Below are positions 1 to 9,820 of a stretch of DNA of 35,653 nucleotides, piece by piece. Under the pieces are notes generated by a model. It was not told where the DNA came from. It ran no database searches and worked only from the letters and a program-made list of their open reading frames with translations. Position 1 is the stretch's first letter. Each line of letters starts with the position of its first letter. Made by a program: the position numbers and the translations under genes. The stretch comes from Candidatus Methanoflorens stordalenmirensis (GTDB lineage: Archaea; Halobacteriota; Bog-38; Methanoflorentales; Methanoflorentaceae): positions 29,193 through 64,845 of the forward strand of contig PLGY01000051.1 in NCBI GenBank assembly GCA_003139855.1, in the 5' to 3' direction.

Positions 1-184
1 AGCGCACCCGCAGGACTAAAGCGCGAGAGGCATCTCCATAGAATAGCTTCGTAACAAGAACCGACGCTTTTTTATCAGTCTCGAGTAGCATCAGCGAAAC
101 GTTGCCTGCTGCATACGAGTGAGTGGGTCAAGAAGCTCACTGCGAGTCTGAGCAGGATTATGTCACTTCAAAAAGTTATCCGCC
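1..184. other. Left-edge region, possible partial gene
   Basis: No complete gene is visible. On the minus strand a reading frame starting at an ATG at 91 stays open to the window edge (about 30 codons, beginning MLLETDKKASVLVTKLFYGD), so it could be the N-terminus of a gene that leaves the window. It has no clear ribosome binding site and I do not recognise it. Confidence 0.2.
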
Positions 185-634
185 TTAGCGCCTGAGCTCA
201 ACCAGTTTCAGTGATTTTCCCTCAGGGCACGCATCTGGTGTGTCGCCCAGTACTGAAGAAATCACGTACTTGTCATCGCGCCTGAGCCCGTTCGGATGGC
301 ACAGTTCGTAGATCTTACAGTCACGGACCTCGCAGTCGTTCTGCTTGTACACGATTCTCGAGCCCACAAACGCGCTTTTAGAGTCGATTGCTGCTATACT
401 TGGACTTTCGACCACTTCGACCGCTTTGACTCCAATATCGTGCAGTGCGCAGTCGTGCTTCATATTACCACGCACGCCGACTATCCTATAACGGCGCGCA
501 ATGTCTAGATTCAGGCACGTGTTCTTAAGTTTGCACGTCTCGCATTCATTTGTCGGTCCGTTGAATACGAACTCTACGCCGACCTTGGCCAAGCCCACGC
601 CGATTAGCGTTATGCTAGCGTTTCCTTTTGGCAT
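185..634 (-). CDS. UPF0179 family protein
   Basis: This 149-residue protein matches the archaeal UPF0179 family from memory of its conserved cysteine pattern. Four cysteines sit in the N-terminal part (CETCKLKNTC near residues 31-40, then HDC) and more follow in the C-terminal half (NDCEVRDCKIYELC, then DACPEG), so a metal or iron-sulfur site is plausible. The biochemical function of the family is not known to me. The protein is soluble, with no signal or membrane segment. A TATA-like element lies 66-75 bases upstream of the start. It follows egsA on the same strand after 87 bases. Confidence 0.8.
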   Translation of the reverse strand: MPKGNASITLIGVGLAKVGVEFVFNGPTNECETCKLKNTCLNLDIARRYRIVGVRGNMKHDCALHDIGVKAVEVVESPSIAAIDSKSAFVGSRIVYKQNDCEVRDCKIYELCHPNGLRRDDKYVISSVLGDTPDACPEGKSLKLVELRR

Positions 635-699
635 ACTATCAATCCTGTACCTGTAATCTACTGATGCGGAACTCTGCTACCAGTAGGTTACGCTGTCTT

Positions 700-709
700 G
701 TTATAAACA
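700..709 (-). promoter_or_regulatory. TATA box for the UPF0179 gene
   Basis: On the minus strand the sequence reads TGTTTATAAC. Transcription would start about 25 bases downstream, near 677, giving a leader of about 40 bases. Inferred from position and composition only. Confidence 0.45.
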
Positions 710-721
710 TATGAATGCGGC

Positions 722-1756
722 CTACTCGATTACCCGGGTGACCTTCGCCAACTCTTCAGCGGCTTTTCTCGTGAGCCCCTCCCCAAGGATGGTGTAACGT
801 TCAGGTCGCACGTTCTTTGCGTAAAGCAACGCTTCAACGATGTACTGATCCTTGATGCCCAAACCTCGAGCATCGACAGGCGCGCCAATGCTCTGGAGCG
901 ATTGTCGAATTCGTTGCCAGTCACCACCGTGCAGATAAGCCATCATAATGGTTCCAACACCGCACTGCTCGCCGTGCAAAGCCGGTTTGGGGGCTTTGAC
1001 GTCAAGCGCGTGACTGAACTTATGCTCGCTGCCTGAAGCCGGCCGGGACGACCCGGCAATACTCATCGCCACGCTGCTCGAAACCAATGCTTTCACTACG
1101 AGTCTGACAGAGTCCTCCAAATTCGGCTTAATTTGCGTAGCCGCGTTGAGTATGATCTCGGTCGACATGAGCGACAGCGCTGCAGCATACTCACTAAACT
1201 CTTCACCTCGCAGTTTCCTCGCGAGTTCCCAGTCCTTCACCGCCGTATAATTGGATATTATGTCGCCGCAACCGGCGGCGAGCAGCCTATGTGGCGCCTG
1301 AGCTATAATTCTCGTGTCTGCGATAACTGCAAGAGGGGTTTGAGCTTCGATAGATTGGGGGCCCTCCTTAAAACGTATAGAAGCCCGCATCGAAGCGATT
1401 CCGTCGTGACTTGCTGCTGTGGGCACGCTGATAAACGGCAAATTCGCGCTGACCGACGCAATCTTGGCGATGTCAATGGTCCTGCCGCCGCCGACTGCCA
1501 CTACGAAGTTCTTGTCCAAAGCGCGACTTGCGACCCGCTCGACTTCGTCCATCGAGGCCGAACCGACGATGAGCACCTCGGCTGGATATTCGTTCCCCAA
1601 GATGCCCGCTAATTGCTGCCCGAACGAACACGTATGCTGTCCGCAGACTATTAACCCGCTCCCGTCAAGTTTAAGTTCTCTAAGGACATCGGCAGTATCG
1701 CGTATAGCATCTTGTTCCATCACTACAATTCTAGGGAGCAGCATCCATCGTTTCAT
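722..1756 (-). CDS. egsA: sn-Glycerol-1-phosphate dehydrogenase
   Basis: This enzyme reduces dihydroxyacetone phosphate to sn-glycerol-1-phosphate, the step that sets the stereochemistry of archaeal membrane lipids. The 344-residue length is normal for the family. The NAD(P)-binding GGGRT motif is at residues 89-93 and TAASHDG follows near 114-120. The three expected zinc ligands are present: D165 in GCGDIIS, H249 in FSHALD and H261 in LHGEQ. The ATG at 1756 fits the family's usual N-terminus (a few residues, then LPR). Its ribosome binding site GTGATC is part of a palindrome shared with the divergent DUF63 gene. It is a strong marker of an archaeal genome. Confidence 0.96.
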   Translation of the reverse strand: MKRWMLLPRIVVMEQDAIRDTADVLRELKLDGSGLIVCGQHTCSFGQQLAGILGNEYPAEVLIVGSASMDEVERVASRALDKNFVVAVGGGRTIDIAKIASVSANLPFISVPTAASHDGIASMRASIRFKEGPQSIEAQTPLAVIADTRIIAQAPHRLLAAGCGDIISNYTAVKDWELARKLRGEEFSEYAAALSLMSTEIILNAATQIKPNLEDSVRLVVKALVSSSVAMSIAGSSRPASGSEHKFSHALDVKAPKPALHGEQCGVGTIMMAYLHGGDWQRIRQSLQSIGAPVDARGLGIKDQYIVEALLYAKNVRPERYTILGEGLTRKAAEELAKVTRVIE

Positions 1757-1766
1757 CGGTGATCAC
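1757..1766. promoter_or_regulatory. Shared palindromic ribosome binding site between divergent genes
   Basis: The ten bases between the egsA start (1756, minus) and the DUF63 start (TTG 1767, plus) are CGGTGATCAC. GGTGATC matches the anti-Shine-Dalgarno end of archaeal 16S rRNA; read on the other strand it gives GTGATC before the egsA ATG. One short palindrome therefore appears to serve both genes, and each promoter must lie inside the opposing gene. Confidence 0.5.
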
Positions 1767-2606
1767 TTGTTCGATATAGGCAATCTTGTCAATTTTATCT
1801 ACCAGTACTATATAAACCCCATCATAAACGACAGTGGATATAATATATACAACACGATAACGTGGGCGATCCTTCTCGGGCTAAGCCTATTTGGAGTCGT
1901 TAAGCTTCTCAACAAGTTAGATCTAACCGTTGATGGGGTTTTTATAGCTGCGGTATCCCCTTATATCTTTGTGGGGGGTTCCCTGCGCGTGGTTGAAGAT
2001 GCAGGCCTAGTTGCCGCGCCACTGAAGTATCTCTTGATCACCCCCCTAATCTATTTCTTCATCTTTTTTGTGTGCGTGGCGATCCTGATATTATCTGTAG
2101 GATTAGAGCGCGTTTCGCGCATCAAGTATTACTGGCCCTTTGCGCTCGGCGGAGTGGCATGGAGCATTCTGAACCTCTGGCTCCTTTTCACGACGGCAAA
2201 ATCGTTTGACTGGACCATATTGGCGATCATATTGTCAGTTGGCGCGGCCCTGAGTTTCTTGGTCTTCGTGATTGGGCGCCTTTTTAACATCGCGCTTCTA
2301 AAGGATCGCGTCAACGCGTACGTACTCGACGGACAGCTGCTCGACGCCACAGCCACGTCGTTCGGCCTCACGCTCCTCCCGTATGCAGAGAAACACGTGC
2401 TTCCGAACTTCCTTATTGAAGCCACCGGCACGGCATTCATTATGTACCCGCTCAAGGTCATCGTAACGATTCCGGTGCTGTTCATAATAGATGAATATTT
2501 GAAGGGCGAATCAATAAATTTAACTGGCCTGGTGAAGCTTGCTATTCTCACGGTTGGCCTAGCGCCTGCAATCAGGGACACGTTACGGATGACCCTCGGG
2601 GTATGA
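1767..2606 (+). CDS. DUF63 family integral membrane protein
   Basis: A 279-residue polytopic membrane protein with about seven hydrophobic segments. The N-terminal pattern FIYQYYINPI followed by GYN and NTITWAI is typical of archaeal DUF63 proteins, whose function is unknown. A longer reading frame runs upstream to 1419, but that part is antisense to egsA. I place the start at the TTG at 1767 because GGTGAT at 1758-1763 precedes it and because family members begin just before the FI..YYI.PI motif. proS follows after 57 bases on the same strand. Confidence 0.82.
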   Translation: MFDIGNLVNFIYQYYINPIINDSGYNIYNTITWAILLGLSLFGVVKLLNKLDLTVDGVFIAAVSPYIFVGGSLRVVEDAGLVAAPLKYLLITPLIYFFIFFVCVAILILSVGLERVSRIKYYWPFALGGVAWSILNLWLLFTTAKSFDWTILAIILSVGAALSFLVFVIGRLFNIALLKDRVNAYVLDGQLLDATATSFGLTLLPYAEKHVLPNFLIEATGTAFIMYPLKVIVTIPVLFIIDEYLKGESINLTGLVKLAILTVGLAPAIRDTLRMTLGV

Positions 2607-2663
2607 CATCTTTTGGGAAGAGGCCACGTTCACATTCGCGCGTAACCGCATCGGAGTGGTAGA

Positions 2664-4052
2664 GTGAAGAGCGATAATTTCAGCGAGTGGTACAATGAGT
2701 TGCTGGTCGATGCGGAAATCATGGACGTGCGATACCCGATCAAAGGGTTGTATGTATGGTTTCCCTTCGGCTTCAAGTTGCGGAAACTGACGTACGACAT
2801 ACTCCGGTCGCTTCTCGATCGAGAGCACGAGGAAACTTATTTCCCTCTCCTCATACCTGAAAATGAGCTCCTTAAAGAATCGGAACACATCAAAGGATTT
2901 GAGGAGGAAGTCTTCTGGGTGACCCGAGGCGGTTTCACAGAACTCGATGTGCCGCTTGCTCTGCGGCCGACTTCAGAGACCGCAATTTATCCGATGTTTA
3001 GCATTTGGATACGCTCGCACGCAGATCTTCCGCTAAAGATCTACCAGATCGTCAACACTTTCAGGTACGAAACGAAACATACCCGACCGCTGATCCGCCT
3101 GCGAGAGATAACCAGCTTCAAAGAGGCCCACACCGCCCACACCTCTTGGGAGGACGCTAAGAAACAAACCGAAACTGCCGTGGCGCTGTACAAGGAGTTC
3201 TACGACAGGTTAGGTATCCCCTACGTCGTCTTGCGTCGACCGCCGTGGGACAGATTTCCCGGAGCCGACTACACGATCGCGTTCGACACGCTAATGCCCG
3301 ATGGGAAGAGCTTACAAATCGGAACGATTCATCATCTAAGCACAAACTTCGCAAAGACGTTCGATATCACGTACGAAGATCGCTCCGGCAACCAGCAGTT
3401 TGTCAATCAGACGTGCTACGGAATTTCGGAGCGCTGCATTGCTGCTGTCATTTCAGTTCACGGCGACGACAAAGGTCTGGTGCTACCGCCCGAGATAGCC
3501 CCTACTCAAATTGTTATTATCCCCATTTTCACTGCTCAAGCCGATTCCGAAGCGGTGTTGAAAGCGTGTAACGAACTCAAACACGAGTTGTCGCACTATC
3601 GCATCGTTCTTGACACGGCTGATGCCCGGCCGGGCGCCAAGTTCTATAAGTGGGAAAAACAGGGGGTTCCCGTGCGCATAGAGATCGGCCCCAGAGACAT
3701 TTCAAAAAGCGCCGTAACGCTCGTGCGGCGGGATACTGGAAATAAAGAGGTAGTAGAGCGTTCTAAACTGCAAGCGCGAGTTGCTGAAGTGATGACTGAG
3801 GTGCTCACTACCATGGCTAAAAGAGCACAAGCGGTCCTGCGCATGCACACTGTCGCGATAGAAACTCCCGAACAAGCAAAAGACAAGAAAGGCTTTTTTC
3901 AGATTTCGTGGTGCGGGTCCGAGTCCTGTGGCCACCGGCTGCAAGAGCTGAGTGACGCTGATGTATTGGGAGAGGCCGAGCCAATGGAGGGACGGTGCGC
4001 CATATGCAAAACGCGAACAACCGTAAGAGCCTTTTTAGCTCGGCCTTACTGA
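2664..4052 (+). CDS. proS: Prolyl-tRNA synthetase, archaeal/eukaryotic type
   Basis: Charges tRNA-Pro. The 462-residue protein has the class II synthetase core: motif 2 in the segment [15 protein letters not shown] followed by [19 protein letters not shown], and the motif 3 region [20 protein letters not shown] leading into the HGTP anticodon-binding domain. A C-terminal zinc-type domain has cysteines in SWCGSESCG and GRCAICKT. It ends in tyrosine, as archaeal/eukaryotic-type ProRS proteins do. The GTG start at 2664 has GGAG at 2653-2656 upstream. A proline peptidase gene follows on the same strand. Confidence 0.96.
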   Translation: MKSDNFSEWYNELLVDAEIMDVRYPIKGLYVWFPFGFKLRKLTYDILRSLLDREHEETYFPLLIPENELLKESEHIKGFEEEVFWVTRGGFTELDVPLALRPTSETAIYPMFSIWIRSHADLPLKIYQIVNTFRYETKHTRPLIRLREITSFKEAHTAHTSWEDAKKQTETAVALYKEFYDRLGIPYVVLRRPPWDRFPGADYTIAFDTLMPDGKSLQIGTIHHLSTNFAKTFDITYEDRSGNQQFVNQTCYGISERCIAAVISVHGDDKGLVLPPEIAPTQIVIIPIFTAQADSEAVLKACNELKHELSHYRIVLDTADARPGAKFYKWEKQGVPVRIEIGPRDISKSAVTLVRRDTGNKEVVERSKLQARVAEVMTEVLTTMAKRAQAVLRMHTVAIETPEQAKDKKGFFQISWCGSESCGHRLQELSDADVLGEAEPMEGRCAICKTRTTVRAFLARPY

Positions 4053-4220
4053 CGCAGTCTCTAGCTTATCAAGATCCATAGCCCCACATATCTCTCGAGA
4101 TTGTCGATTCGCTACACTCGATTTAAGCTTCCAGCAAAAATGGTTTCGTATCCCTAGCGGAAAAAAAACCCGACGCGAAGTGGCAAAGACTTTTTTCCAG
4201 ATAAAACAAAACCGAACCCG

Positions 4221-5372
4221 ATGAATATCGAAACGCTCGATCGAAAAATAACCGAGCTGCAACTCGACGGCTATATACTGTATGCGGCCTCGTCCCAAGA
4301 CGCGAATCTCTACTATTTGACTGATTTTCTGGCAGATGATCCGTTCTTGTTTTTGCGCGCCGGCGGGCAGTCGCTGCTCGTCGTATCGAGTATGGAGAGT
4401 GCGAGGGCGATTCGATCTTCGACAGCTGATCGGGTGCGCTCGCAAGAAGAGTTCCGAAGAGATTCGCACGTAATGGAAGGCGACCGAGCGACAATTGATC
4501 TATTTGTCTCAGTGCTAGAAGAGTACCACATTAAGCGCTTAGGCGTTGACGCAGCTTTTCCGATCATTTTAGCTGACGCGCTTCGGAGCGACGGTTACGA
4601 GTTACGCCCCATATCTGGTTTGATTGAACGCTTGCGCGCCATTAAAACAGCGCGCGAGCTGGAACTCATGACGACCGTACAACGTGCTTGCGAAAGAGCG
4701 TTCGATTCAGCCCTAGCCATCTTGCGGCGCAGCGAAATCATCGGTGATACGCTGCGTTATGATGGGCAGGTGCTTACGTCGGAGCGGCTAAAGGCCACAA
4801 TCGGCTGTTCACTCATCAATGACGCGTGTACCTCAAAAGACGTGATCGCTTCGAGCGGCTATGACTCTGCGTTACCTCATCTTACCGGTTCAGGGCCCAT
4901 CAAAGCCCATTCTGCGATAGTCCTCGATATTTTTCCTCAATCGATAGAATCGCAATACCACGCCGATATGTCCCGGACAGTGTTACGAGGTGACGCCCCT
5001 CGTGAACTCGCTGAGATGTTCACCGCAGTTCAGGAAGCGCAAGAACTCGCCGTTCAGAGGATCCAACCGGGCATCAGCGGAGCAGAAGTCCACTTGGCGG
5101 TCGCAGATCACTTCGAAGAGCGCGGCTTTCACACTGACCTCGAAAAAGGCATTGGGTTCATTCACTCGACAGGACACGGACTGGGGTTGGAGGTTCACGA
5201 ACTTCCGTATCTCAGCAAACGAGGGGGAATCCTGGAAAAAGGTAATGTAGTCACCGTCGAACCCGGCCTCTACTATCCGAATATCGGGGGGGTGCGCATC
5301 GAAGACGCAGTAGTTATTACTCATAACGGGAATAGAAGTATCACGCAGTCCAAAAAGGAGCTTGTGATTTAA
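4221..5372 (+). CDS. Xaa-Pro peptidase (M24 family)
   Basis: A 383-residue metallopeptidase that removes residues next to proline. The N-terminal creatinase-type domain covers about residues 1-130 and the catalytic pita-bread domain the rest. All five metal ligands can be placed: D in LDIFPQ, D in HADMSRT, H in STGHGLG, E in VEPGLY and E in GVRIEDAV. The ATG at 4221 has no obvious ribosome binding site. The next gene, a second M24 enzyme, starts immediately after its stop codon. The exact substrate (aminopeptidase P or prolidase) cannot be read from sequence. Confidence 0.88.
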   Translation: MNIETLDRKITELQLDGYILYAASSQDANLYYLTDFLADDPFLFLRAGGQSLLVVSSMESARAIRSSTADRVRSQEEFRRDSHVMEGDRATIDLFVSVLEEYHIKRLGVDAAFPIILADALRSDGYELRPISGLIERLRAIKTARELELMTTVQRACERAFDSALAILRRSEIIGDTLRYDGQVLTSERLKATIGCSLINDACTSKDVIASSGYDSALPHLTGSGPIKAHSAIVLDIFPQSIESQYHADMSRTVLRGDAPRELAEMFTAVQEAQELAVQRIQPGISGAEVHLAVADHFEERGFHTDLEKGIGFIHSTGHGLGLEVHELPYLSKRGGILEKGNVVTVEPGLYYPNIGGVRIEDAVVITHNGNRSITQSKKELVI

Positions 5373-6242
5373 GTGACAGAAGCCGAGGTCTTAGAGAAAT
5401 ATCGCGAAGCCGGGCGTATATTAGCAGAGGTTCGCACAGACGCCATTAAGACGATAAAAGTCGGAAAAAAATTGCTCGACGCAGCGGAAAGCATTGAAAC
5501 CTTAATTCAGCAAAAAGGCGGTGCTGTCGCTTTCCCGACGAACATATCCGTGAACGAGGAGGCAGCGCACGCCACTCCTTCCAAGGCAGATGCGTCAACG
5601 TTTGGGACTGATCTCGTCAAGCTTGATATTGGCGTGCATATAGATGGCTATATTGCCGACACCGCGGTCACCATCGACCTCGGCAACAATAAAGAGCTGG
5701 TCGACGCCTCGAACAGTGCTCTCGAGCGAGCAATTGAAGTCGTGCGTGCGGGTGTTGATTTGGCAGCAATCAGTGAAGTCATCGAAGACACTATCACGGA
5801 TTACGGGTACCTCCCGGTCGCCAATCTCACAGGCCACGGCCTCGAGCGTTACACACAACACGCGCCGCCCGCGATTCACAACCGACGAACTCAAAGCGGA
5901 GCGAAGCTCAAAGAAGGTCAGGTTGTAGCAATTGAACCTTTTTCTTCTGCCGGCAATGGTCGCGTGTACGAAACAGGCAAGGCGGAGATCTTCAGCCTCA
6001 TAAAGGCAAAGCCTGTGCGATCGCCTGAAGCTCGAGCCATTTTGAAAGATATTGACGCTTACAAAACACTGCCATTCGCCAAGAGATGGTTGCAAGGCCG
6101 TGTCGATTTGGGCTTGAAGCAACTTGAAACGGCTGGAATAATTCGCGCTTATCCGGTACTCAAAGACCGAGGATTCGTTTCGCAGGCAGAAGATACCCTG
6201 ATTGTAACGAACGACGGAAGCGAGGTTATAACCAGGATCTGA
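5373..6242 (+). CDS. map: Methionine aminopeptidase, type II
   Basis: Removes the initiator methionine from new proteins. The 289-residue length and the inserted helical subdomain near residues 205-265 fit archaeal type II enzymes. Metal ligands are D in KLDIGVHIDGY, D in IADTAV, H in LTGHGLERY, E in AIEPFSS and E in GKAEIF. The GTG start abuts the stop of the upstream peptidase; AAGGAG at 5355-5360 is 12 bases upstream. proS, the Xaa-Pro peptidase and map form a short plus-strand run linking proline charging and N-terminal processing. Confidence 0.95.
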   Translation: MTEAEVLEKYREAGRILAEVRTDAIKTIKVGKKLLDAAESIETLIQQKGGAVAFPTNISVNEEAAHATPSKADASTFGTDLVKLDIGVHIDGYIADTAVTIDLGNNKELVDASNSALERAIEVVRAGVDLAAISEVIEDTITDYGYLPVANLTGHGLERYTQHAPPAIHNRRTQSGAKLKEGQVVAIEPFSSAGNGRVYETGKAEIFSLIKAKPVRSPEARAILKDIDAYKTLPFAKRWLQGRVDLGLKQLETAGIIRAYPVLKDRGFVSQAEDTLIVTNDGSEVITRI

Positions 6243-6285
6243 TACATCCTTCGGACCCTTTTGGCCGTTTGCCCTCGACCTAATC

Positions 6286-6293
6286 TTTATATG
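6286..6293 (+). promoter_or_regulatory. TATA box for the AAA ATPase gene
   Basis: TTTATATG, a good archaeal TATA element, lies 46-53 bases before the ATG at 6339. Initiation near 6315-6320 would leave a short leader that includes AGGATG as ribosome binding site. Confidence 0.55.
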
Positions 6294-6338
6294 CTTTTCA
6301 CACACATGAAGTTCGCTTATAAATCAGGATGATGCTAG

Positions 6339-7622
6339 ATGGAAGATCCCGAAAATCAAGTCCTTGACATCATCGAGCTGGTACTCACCGCGCATATCTA
6401 CAATGATTTTGATCAGCTCGATGAAAATGACCTGCCCCCCCGTATCAGAAAGAACTATTGGAACTCCAAGGAACGAAGAGTGGACAGGCCTATAATCATC
6501 TCAGAAAACGCCGTTGACAGAATCTACGAGATTCCGCACGCATGGCGTTTGATCAAAACGTTGCCATTTGTAGTATTCGAGGAATTTGGCGCCCGGATCA
6601 ACCTTACGGTACTCGACCTGGCTGCCAAGTGGTTTGCCACGCAAGACTCACTATCTCGGATCAACCAAAATCCTGCCTTGGCTTTCTACTACTCAAGAAA
6701 TGACTCGCTGGACGTCGATTACGAACAGGTGCGTCGGCTGAACAAGCCTAAAGAAATGGACAGAGAGTGGATATTTTCTTTAATAGACGAGATCGCCGGC
6801 GAGGGAGAAGAAGCAGAAGACATGCTCAAGCTCGTCGCAATCTCTGCGCCTGAAGACGTTCGTGAGAGTCTCGACAAACTCGTCCTCACGCAAGAACAAA
6901 TAGACGAAATCGAGAAGGTCGTCAAGGCAATTCAGTACAGAGACTATTTGAGGGAGATAGAACTCTTCGAGATAGGGAAGCTCTTGTTTGTAGGCCCACC
7001 CGGAACCGGGAAGACGTCGGTCGCTCGAGCGCTTTCAAAAGAGTTGGGTCTTCCGTTTCTGGAGGTGCGACTATCGATGGTTACCTCACAATATCTTGGC
7101 GAGACGTCCAAGAACATCGGAAAAGTATTCGCTCTCGCCAAGCGATTAAACCCCTGCATCTTGTTCATCGATGAGTTTGATTATGTGGCCAAAACACGGC
7201 TCTCTGATGAGCACGGCGCGATAAAAAGAGCCGTAAACATGCTGCTCAAGAGTATCGACGACATCAGCCTAGTCGATGACGGAGTGCTGATGATCGGTGC
7301 GACTAATCACCCAAGCCTTCTCGATTCGGCCGCATGGAGGCGATTTGACAAGATCGTGCCGTTTCCACTTCCAGATGCCGCAATGAGAAAAGAGATATTC
7401 GAGAAGATCACGGCCCGCATTAAGGGTACGTTTGACACGCAGAAGCTGGCGGAAATGACCGATCAGTGCACGGGCTCAGATCTGAGGCTGATATTAAGAG
7501 AAGCCGTGCTCAAGGCGCTGTTTGAAGACCGGACGGACCTAACGCAAAATGATCTTGAGGAGGCTGTCAGTAACTTCAGCAAGCGATTTGAACTCAAGAT
7601 GAGTGAATACGAGAATATCTAG
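6339..7622 (+). CDS. AAA family ATPase
   Basis: A 427-residue protein with a single AAA domain in its C-terminal half. Walker A is GPPGTGKTS near residue 219, Walker B is ILFIDEFD, a sensor 1 asparagine lies in GATNHP and sensor 2 or the arginine finger region follows in [10 protein letters not shown]. The N-terminal 200 residues are acidic and unlike known adaptor domains that I can name. It resembles cytosolic AAA proteins of Methanosarcinales-type archaea, whose substrates are not known. The gene sits just before the aIF2-gamma operon but has its own TATA box. A remodelling or unfolding role is inference from the domain only. Confidence 0.85.
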   Translation: MEDPENQVLDIIELVLTAHIYNDFDQLDENDLPPRIRKNYWNSKERRVDRPIIISENAVDRIYEIPHAWRLIKTLPFVVFEEFGARINLTVLDLAAKWFATQDSLSRINQNPALAFYYSRNDSLDVDYEQVRRLNKPKEMDREWIFSLIDEIAGEGEEAEDMLKLVAISAPEDVRESLDKLVLTQEQIDEIEKVVKAIQYRDYLREIELFEIGKLLFVGPPGTGKTSVARALSKELGLPFLEVRLSMVTSQYLGETSKNIGKVFALAKRLNPCILFIDEFDYVAKTRLSDEHGAIKRAVNMLLKSIDDISLVDDGVLMIGATNHPSLLDSAAWRRFDKIVPFPLPDAAMRKEIFEKITARIKGTFDTQKLAEMTDQCTGSDLRLILREAVLKALFEDRTDLTQNDLEEAVSNFSKRFELKMSEYENI

Positions 7623-7697
7623 TTGGACAGAGTCGCAACGAAGGCGACAGCATGAACAACCTGACTGCGTCACTGAGAACACAACCGCACGTCAGGC

Positions 7698-7703
7698 GGA
7701 GGT
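7698..7703 (+). promoter_or_regulatory. Ribosome binding site fixing the aIF2-gamma start
   Basis: GGAGGT lies 7 bases before TTG 7711. It decides the start: the frame is open back to ATG 7603, but that would overlap the AAA gene and add 36 residues unlike the family. Confidence 0.6.
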
Positions 7704-7710
7704 AGCAAAC

Positions 7711-8934
7711 TTGGAAGCTTGCGTAAACATAGGGATGGTAGGACACGTCGACCACGGCAAGACGACCTTGGTATCCGCCCTTTCGGGGGTGTGGACAGAT
7801 CAGCACAGCGAAGAAATCAAGCGCGGTATTTCCATCAGACTCGGATATGCCAACATAACCTTTAGAAAATGTCCGCAGTGTCCCGAGCCCGATGCGTACA
7901 CAGTCTCAGAAGTGTGCGGCGCGTGCGGCACGAAGGCAGAAACGCTGCGCACGGTGTCGTTCGTGGATGCGCCTGGACACGAGACGTTGATGGCAACTAT
8001 GTTGTCGGGTGCGGCGATCATGGACGGCGCAATACTTGTGATCGCGGCGAACGAACCGTGCCCCCAACCCCAGACCAAAGAACACCTCATGGCACTCGAT
8101 ATAATTGGCATTAAAAATGTAATAATCGTTCAAAACAAGATTGACCTTGTCTCCCACGACGATCTGCTCCTGAATTATGAACAGATAAAGGAGTTCGTGA
8201 AAGGGACGGTAGCAGAGCACGCTCCAATTGTGCCTATATCGGCCCAGCAAGCGGTGAATATTGACTTGCTTATCGAACTTATTGAAAAGGAGATACCGTG
8301 CACCGCGCACGACGCGACTAAGCCCGCGCAAATGTTTATCGCACGATCTTTCGACGTCAATAAGCCCGGGGCCGATATCACGAAGCTGCTGGGCGGTGTC
8401 ATCGGCGGCACGCTGAATCAGGGAGAGCTCAAGCTTAAGGACGAACTGGAAATACGACCGGGAAGAAGCGTCGAAGTTGGTGGCAAGACAGAATGGGTTC
8501 CCATTACCACGACTGTGTCGAGCATTGTTTCTGAGAAAGAAAAGCTGAAGGTTGCGACGCCAGGTGGGCTGCTCGGCGTAGGAACGAAACTGGACCCCGC
8601 CCTCGTAAAGAGCGATTCTCTCGTCGGGCAGATTGCCGGGACGCCGGGAACGCTGCCACCCGTGTGGAAGACCTTCACGATGGATGTGAAGCTTCTCGAT
8701 CGTGTCGTCGGGAGCTCCGATGAACTCAACGTCGATTCGATACACACGAGCGAGCCGCTCATGTTAAGCGTCGGCACCGCCACAACCGTCGGCGTCGCCA
8801 CTAGCGCGCGGAATTCGGCCGTCGAAGTAGCCCTCAAGAGGCCCGTCTGCGCGGAAATCGGGTCTCGAGTCGCCATTTCGAGACGGATCGGCTCGCGATG
8901 GCGGCTTATTGGAGCGGGAACGCTCGCCAAATGA
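7711..8934 (+). CDS. eif2g: Translation initiation factor aIF2 subunit gamma
   Basis: The GTP-binding subunit of heterotrimeric aIF2, which brings initiator Met-tRNA to the ribosome. The G domain shows GHVDHGKT (G1), DAPGH (G3) and NKID (G4). A zinc knuckle is seen in CPQCPEPD with EVCGACG further on, which is typical for aIF2-gamma. The C-terminal end RWRLIGAG is the family's usual ending. With the TTG start at 7711 the protein has 407 residues, the normal size, and begins [17 protein letters not shown]. The stop overlaps the PIN gene start as ATGA, so translation is probably coupled. It heads a long information-processing operon. Confidence 0.95.
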   Translation: MEACVNIGMVGHVDHGKTTLVSALSGVWTDQHSEEIKRGISIRLGYANITFRKCPQCPEPDAYTVSEVCGACGTKAETLRTVSFVDAPGHETLMATMLSGAAIMDGAILVIAANEPCPQPQTKEHLMALDIIGIKNVIIVQNKIDLVSHDDLLLNYEQIKEFVKGTVAEHAPIVPISAQQAVNIDLLIELIEKEIPCTAHDATKPAQMFIARSFDVNKPGADITKLLGGVIGGTLNQGELKLKDELEIRPGRSVEVGGKTEWVPITTTVSSIVSEKEKLKVATPGGLLGVGTKLDPALVKSDSLVGQIAGTPGTLPPVWKTFTMDVKLLDRVVGSSDELNVDSIHTSEPLMLSVGTATTVGVATSARNSAVEVALKRPVCAEIGSRVAISRRIGSRWRLIGAGTLAK

Positions 8935-9290
8935 TCGCCATATTAGATACCAATGCGCTTCTGATTCCCTGGCATTTCAGGATCGACGTGTTAGAAGAAC
9001 TGCGCGGACTGGGATTTGTGCCTGCCACGATTGAACCAGTGCGGCGAGAACTGAGTGTTTTGATGAAGAGGGGCTCCGCAGGAGCAGGCGTCGCATTGCG
9101 TCTTTCAGAGAGATGCCAAGTCATCGAAACCGCGGATGGATCGACCGTCGATGACCAAATCGTTAACACTGCGCTTAAATACAAAGCAGCGGTTGTAACG
9201 AACGACAAGCTTCTGAAGCGAGACCTTCGTGAGCACAGCATCCGCGTCGTGCAGCTAAGAAACAAGAAGCACTTAGAGGTGGATATGTGA
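8931..9290 (+). CDS. PIN-domain nuclease, archaeal Fcf1/VapC9-like
   Basis: A 119-residue PIN domain protein. Acidic residues for the metal site are in ILDTNALL at the N-terminus, in the central part near EPVRREL, and in [11 protein letters not shown] and VVTNDKLL. I chose ATG 8931 because it overlaps the aIF2-gamma stop in an ATGA and starts directly at the first strand of the domain. Such a gene commonly lies between aIF2-gamma and rpoE1 in archaea, and the family is annotated as Fcf1-like rRNA processing or VapC. The fixed place in a translation/transcription operon, with no antitoxin nearby, argues for a housekeeping RNA-processing role. Confidence 0.85.
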   Translation: MIAILDTNALLIPWHFRIDVLEELRGLGFVPATIEPVRRELSVLMKRGSAGAGVALRLSERCQVIETADGSTVDDQIVNTALKYKAAVVTNDKLLKRDLREHSIRVVQLRNKKHLEVDM

Positions 9291-9820
9291 TGAACCTGTG
9301 GAAAGACATCGAAACCGGACCCCGGCCACCGGCAGAAATATTCGTCGTGGTGGAGATTCCGAAAGGGAGCCGCAACAAGTACGAGTACAGTAAAGAGTGG
9401 AACGCAATTCATCTCGACCGCGTGTTGTATTCTCCGTTACACTACCCGGGCGAATATGGTCTCATTCCAAGAACCTATTATGATGACGACGATCCGTTCG
9501 ATGCGATCGTCATTATGGATGAGCCAACCTATCCTGGCTGCATCATCGACGCGAGGCCAATCGCATTGCTTAAGATGCTCGATTCAGGGGAAGCAGACGA
9601 CAAGGTGCTTTGCGTGCCGATCAACGATCCGAAGTACGCGGAATATACTGACATTAACGACGTCCAAAATCACTTCCTCAAAGAGGTCGCACACTTTTTT
9701 GAAGTGTACAAACGGCTCGAAGGCAAGGAAACAACGATACTCGGTTGGGAAGGAGCAGACGCCGCCAAAGAGCGGATACAATACTCGATGGATCTGTTCA
9801 AGAGAGTGATAGATGTATAA
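9290..9820 (+). CDS. ppa: Inorganic pyrophosphatase, soluble family I
   Basis: Hydrolyses pyrophosphate and so drives biosynthetic reactions. The 176-residue protein has the family I signature: EIPKGSRNKYE near the N-terminus, YPGEYGLIPRTY, and the metal-binding DDDDPFDAIV followed by DDKVLCVP. The ATG at 9290 overlaps the PIN stop by one base (TGATG), and GAGGTG at 9276-9281 lies 8 bases upstream; a GTG one codon earlier is also possible. rpoE1 starts 8 bases before its stop codon. Confidence 0.96.
   Translation: MNLWKDIETGPRPPAEIFVVVEIPKGSRNKYEYSKEWNAIHLDRVLYSPLHYPGEYGLIPRTYYDDDDPFDAIVIMDEPTYPGCIIDARPIALLKMLDSGEADDKVLCVPINDPKYAEYTDINDVQNHFLKEVAHFFEVYKRLEGKETTILGWEGADAAKERIQYSMDLFKRVIDV

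Noticed and set aside
1419-1766. N-terminal extension of the DUF63 gene to ATG 1419
   Set aside because: The extension is antisense to egsA, has low-complexity Ser/Thr/Pro composition, and the TTG at 1767 has a ribosome binding site and fits the family start.
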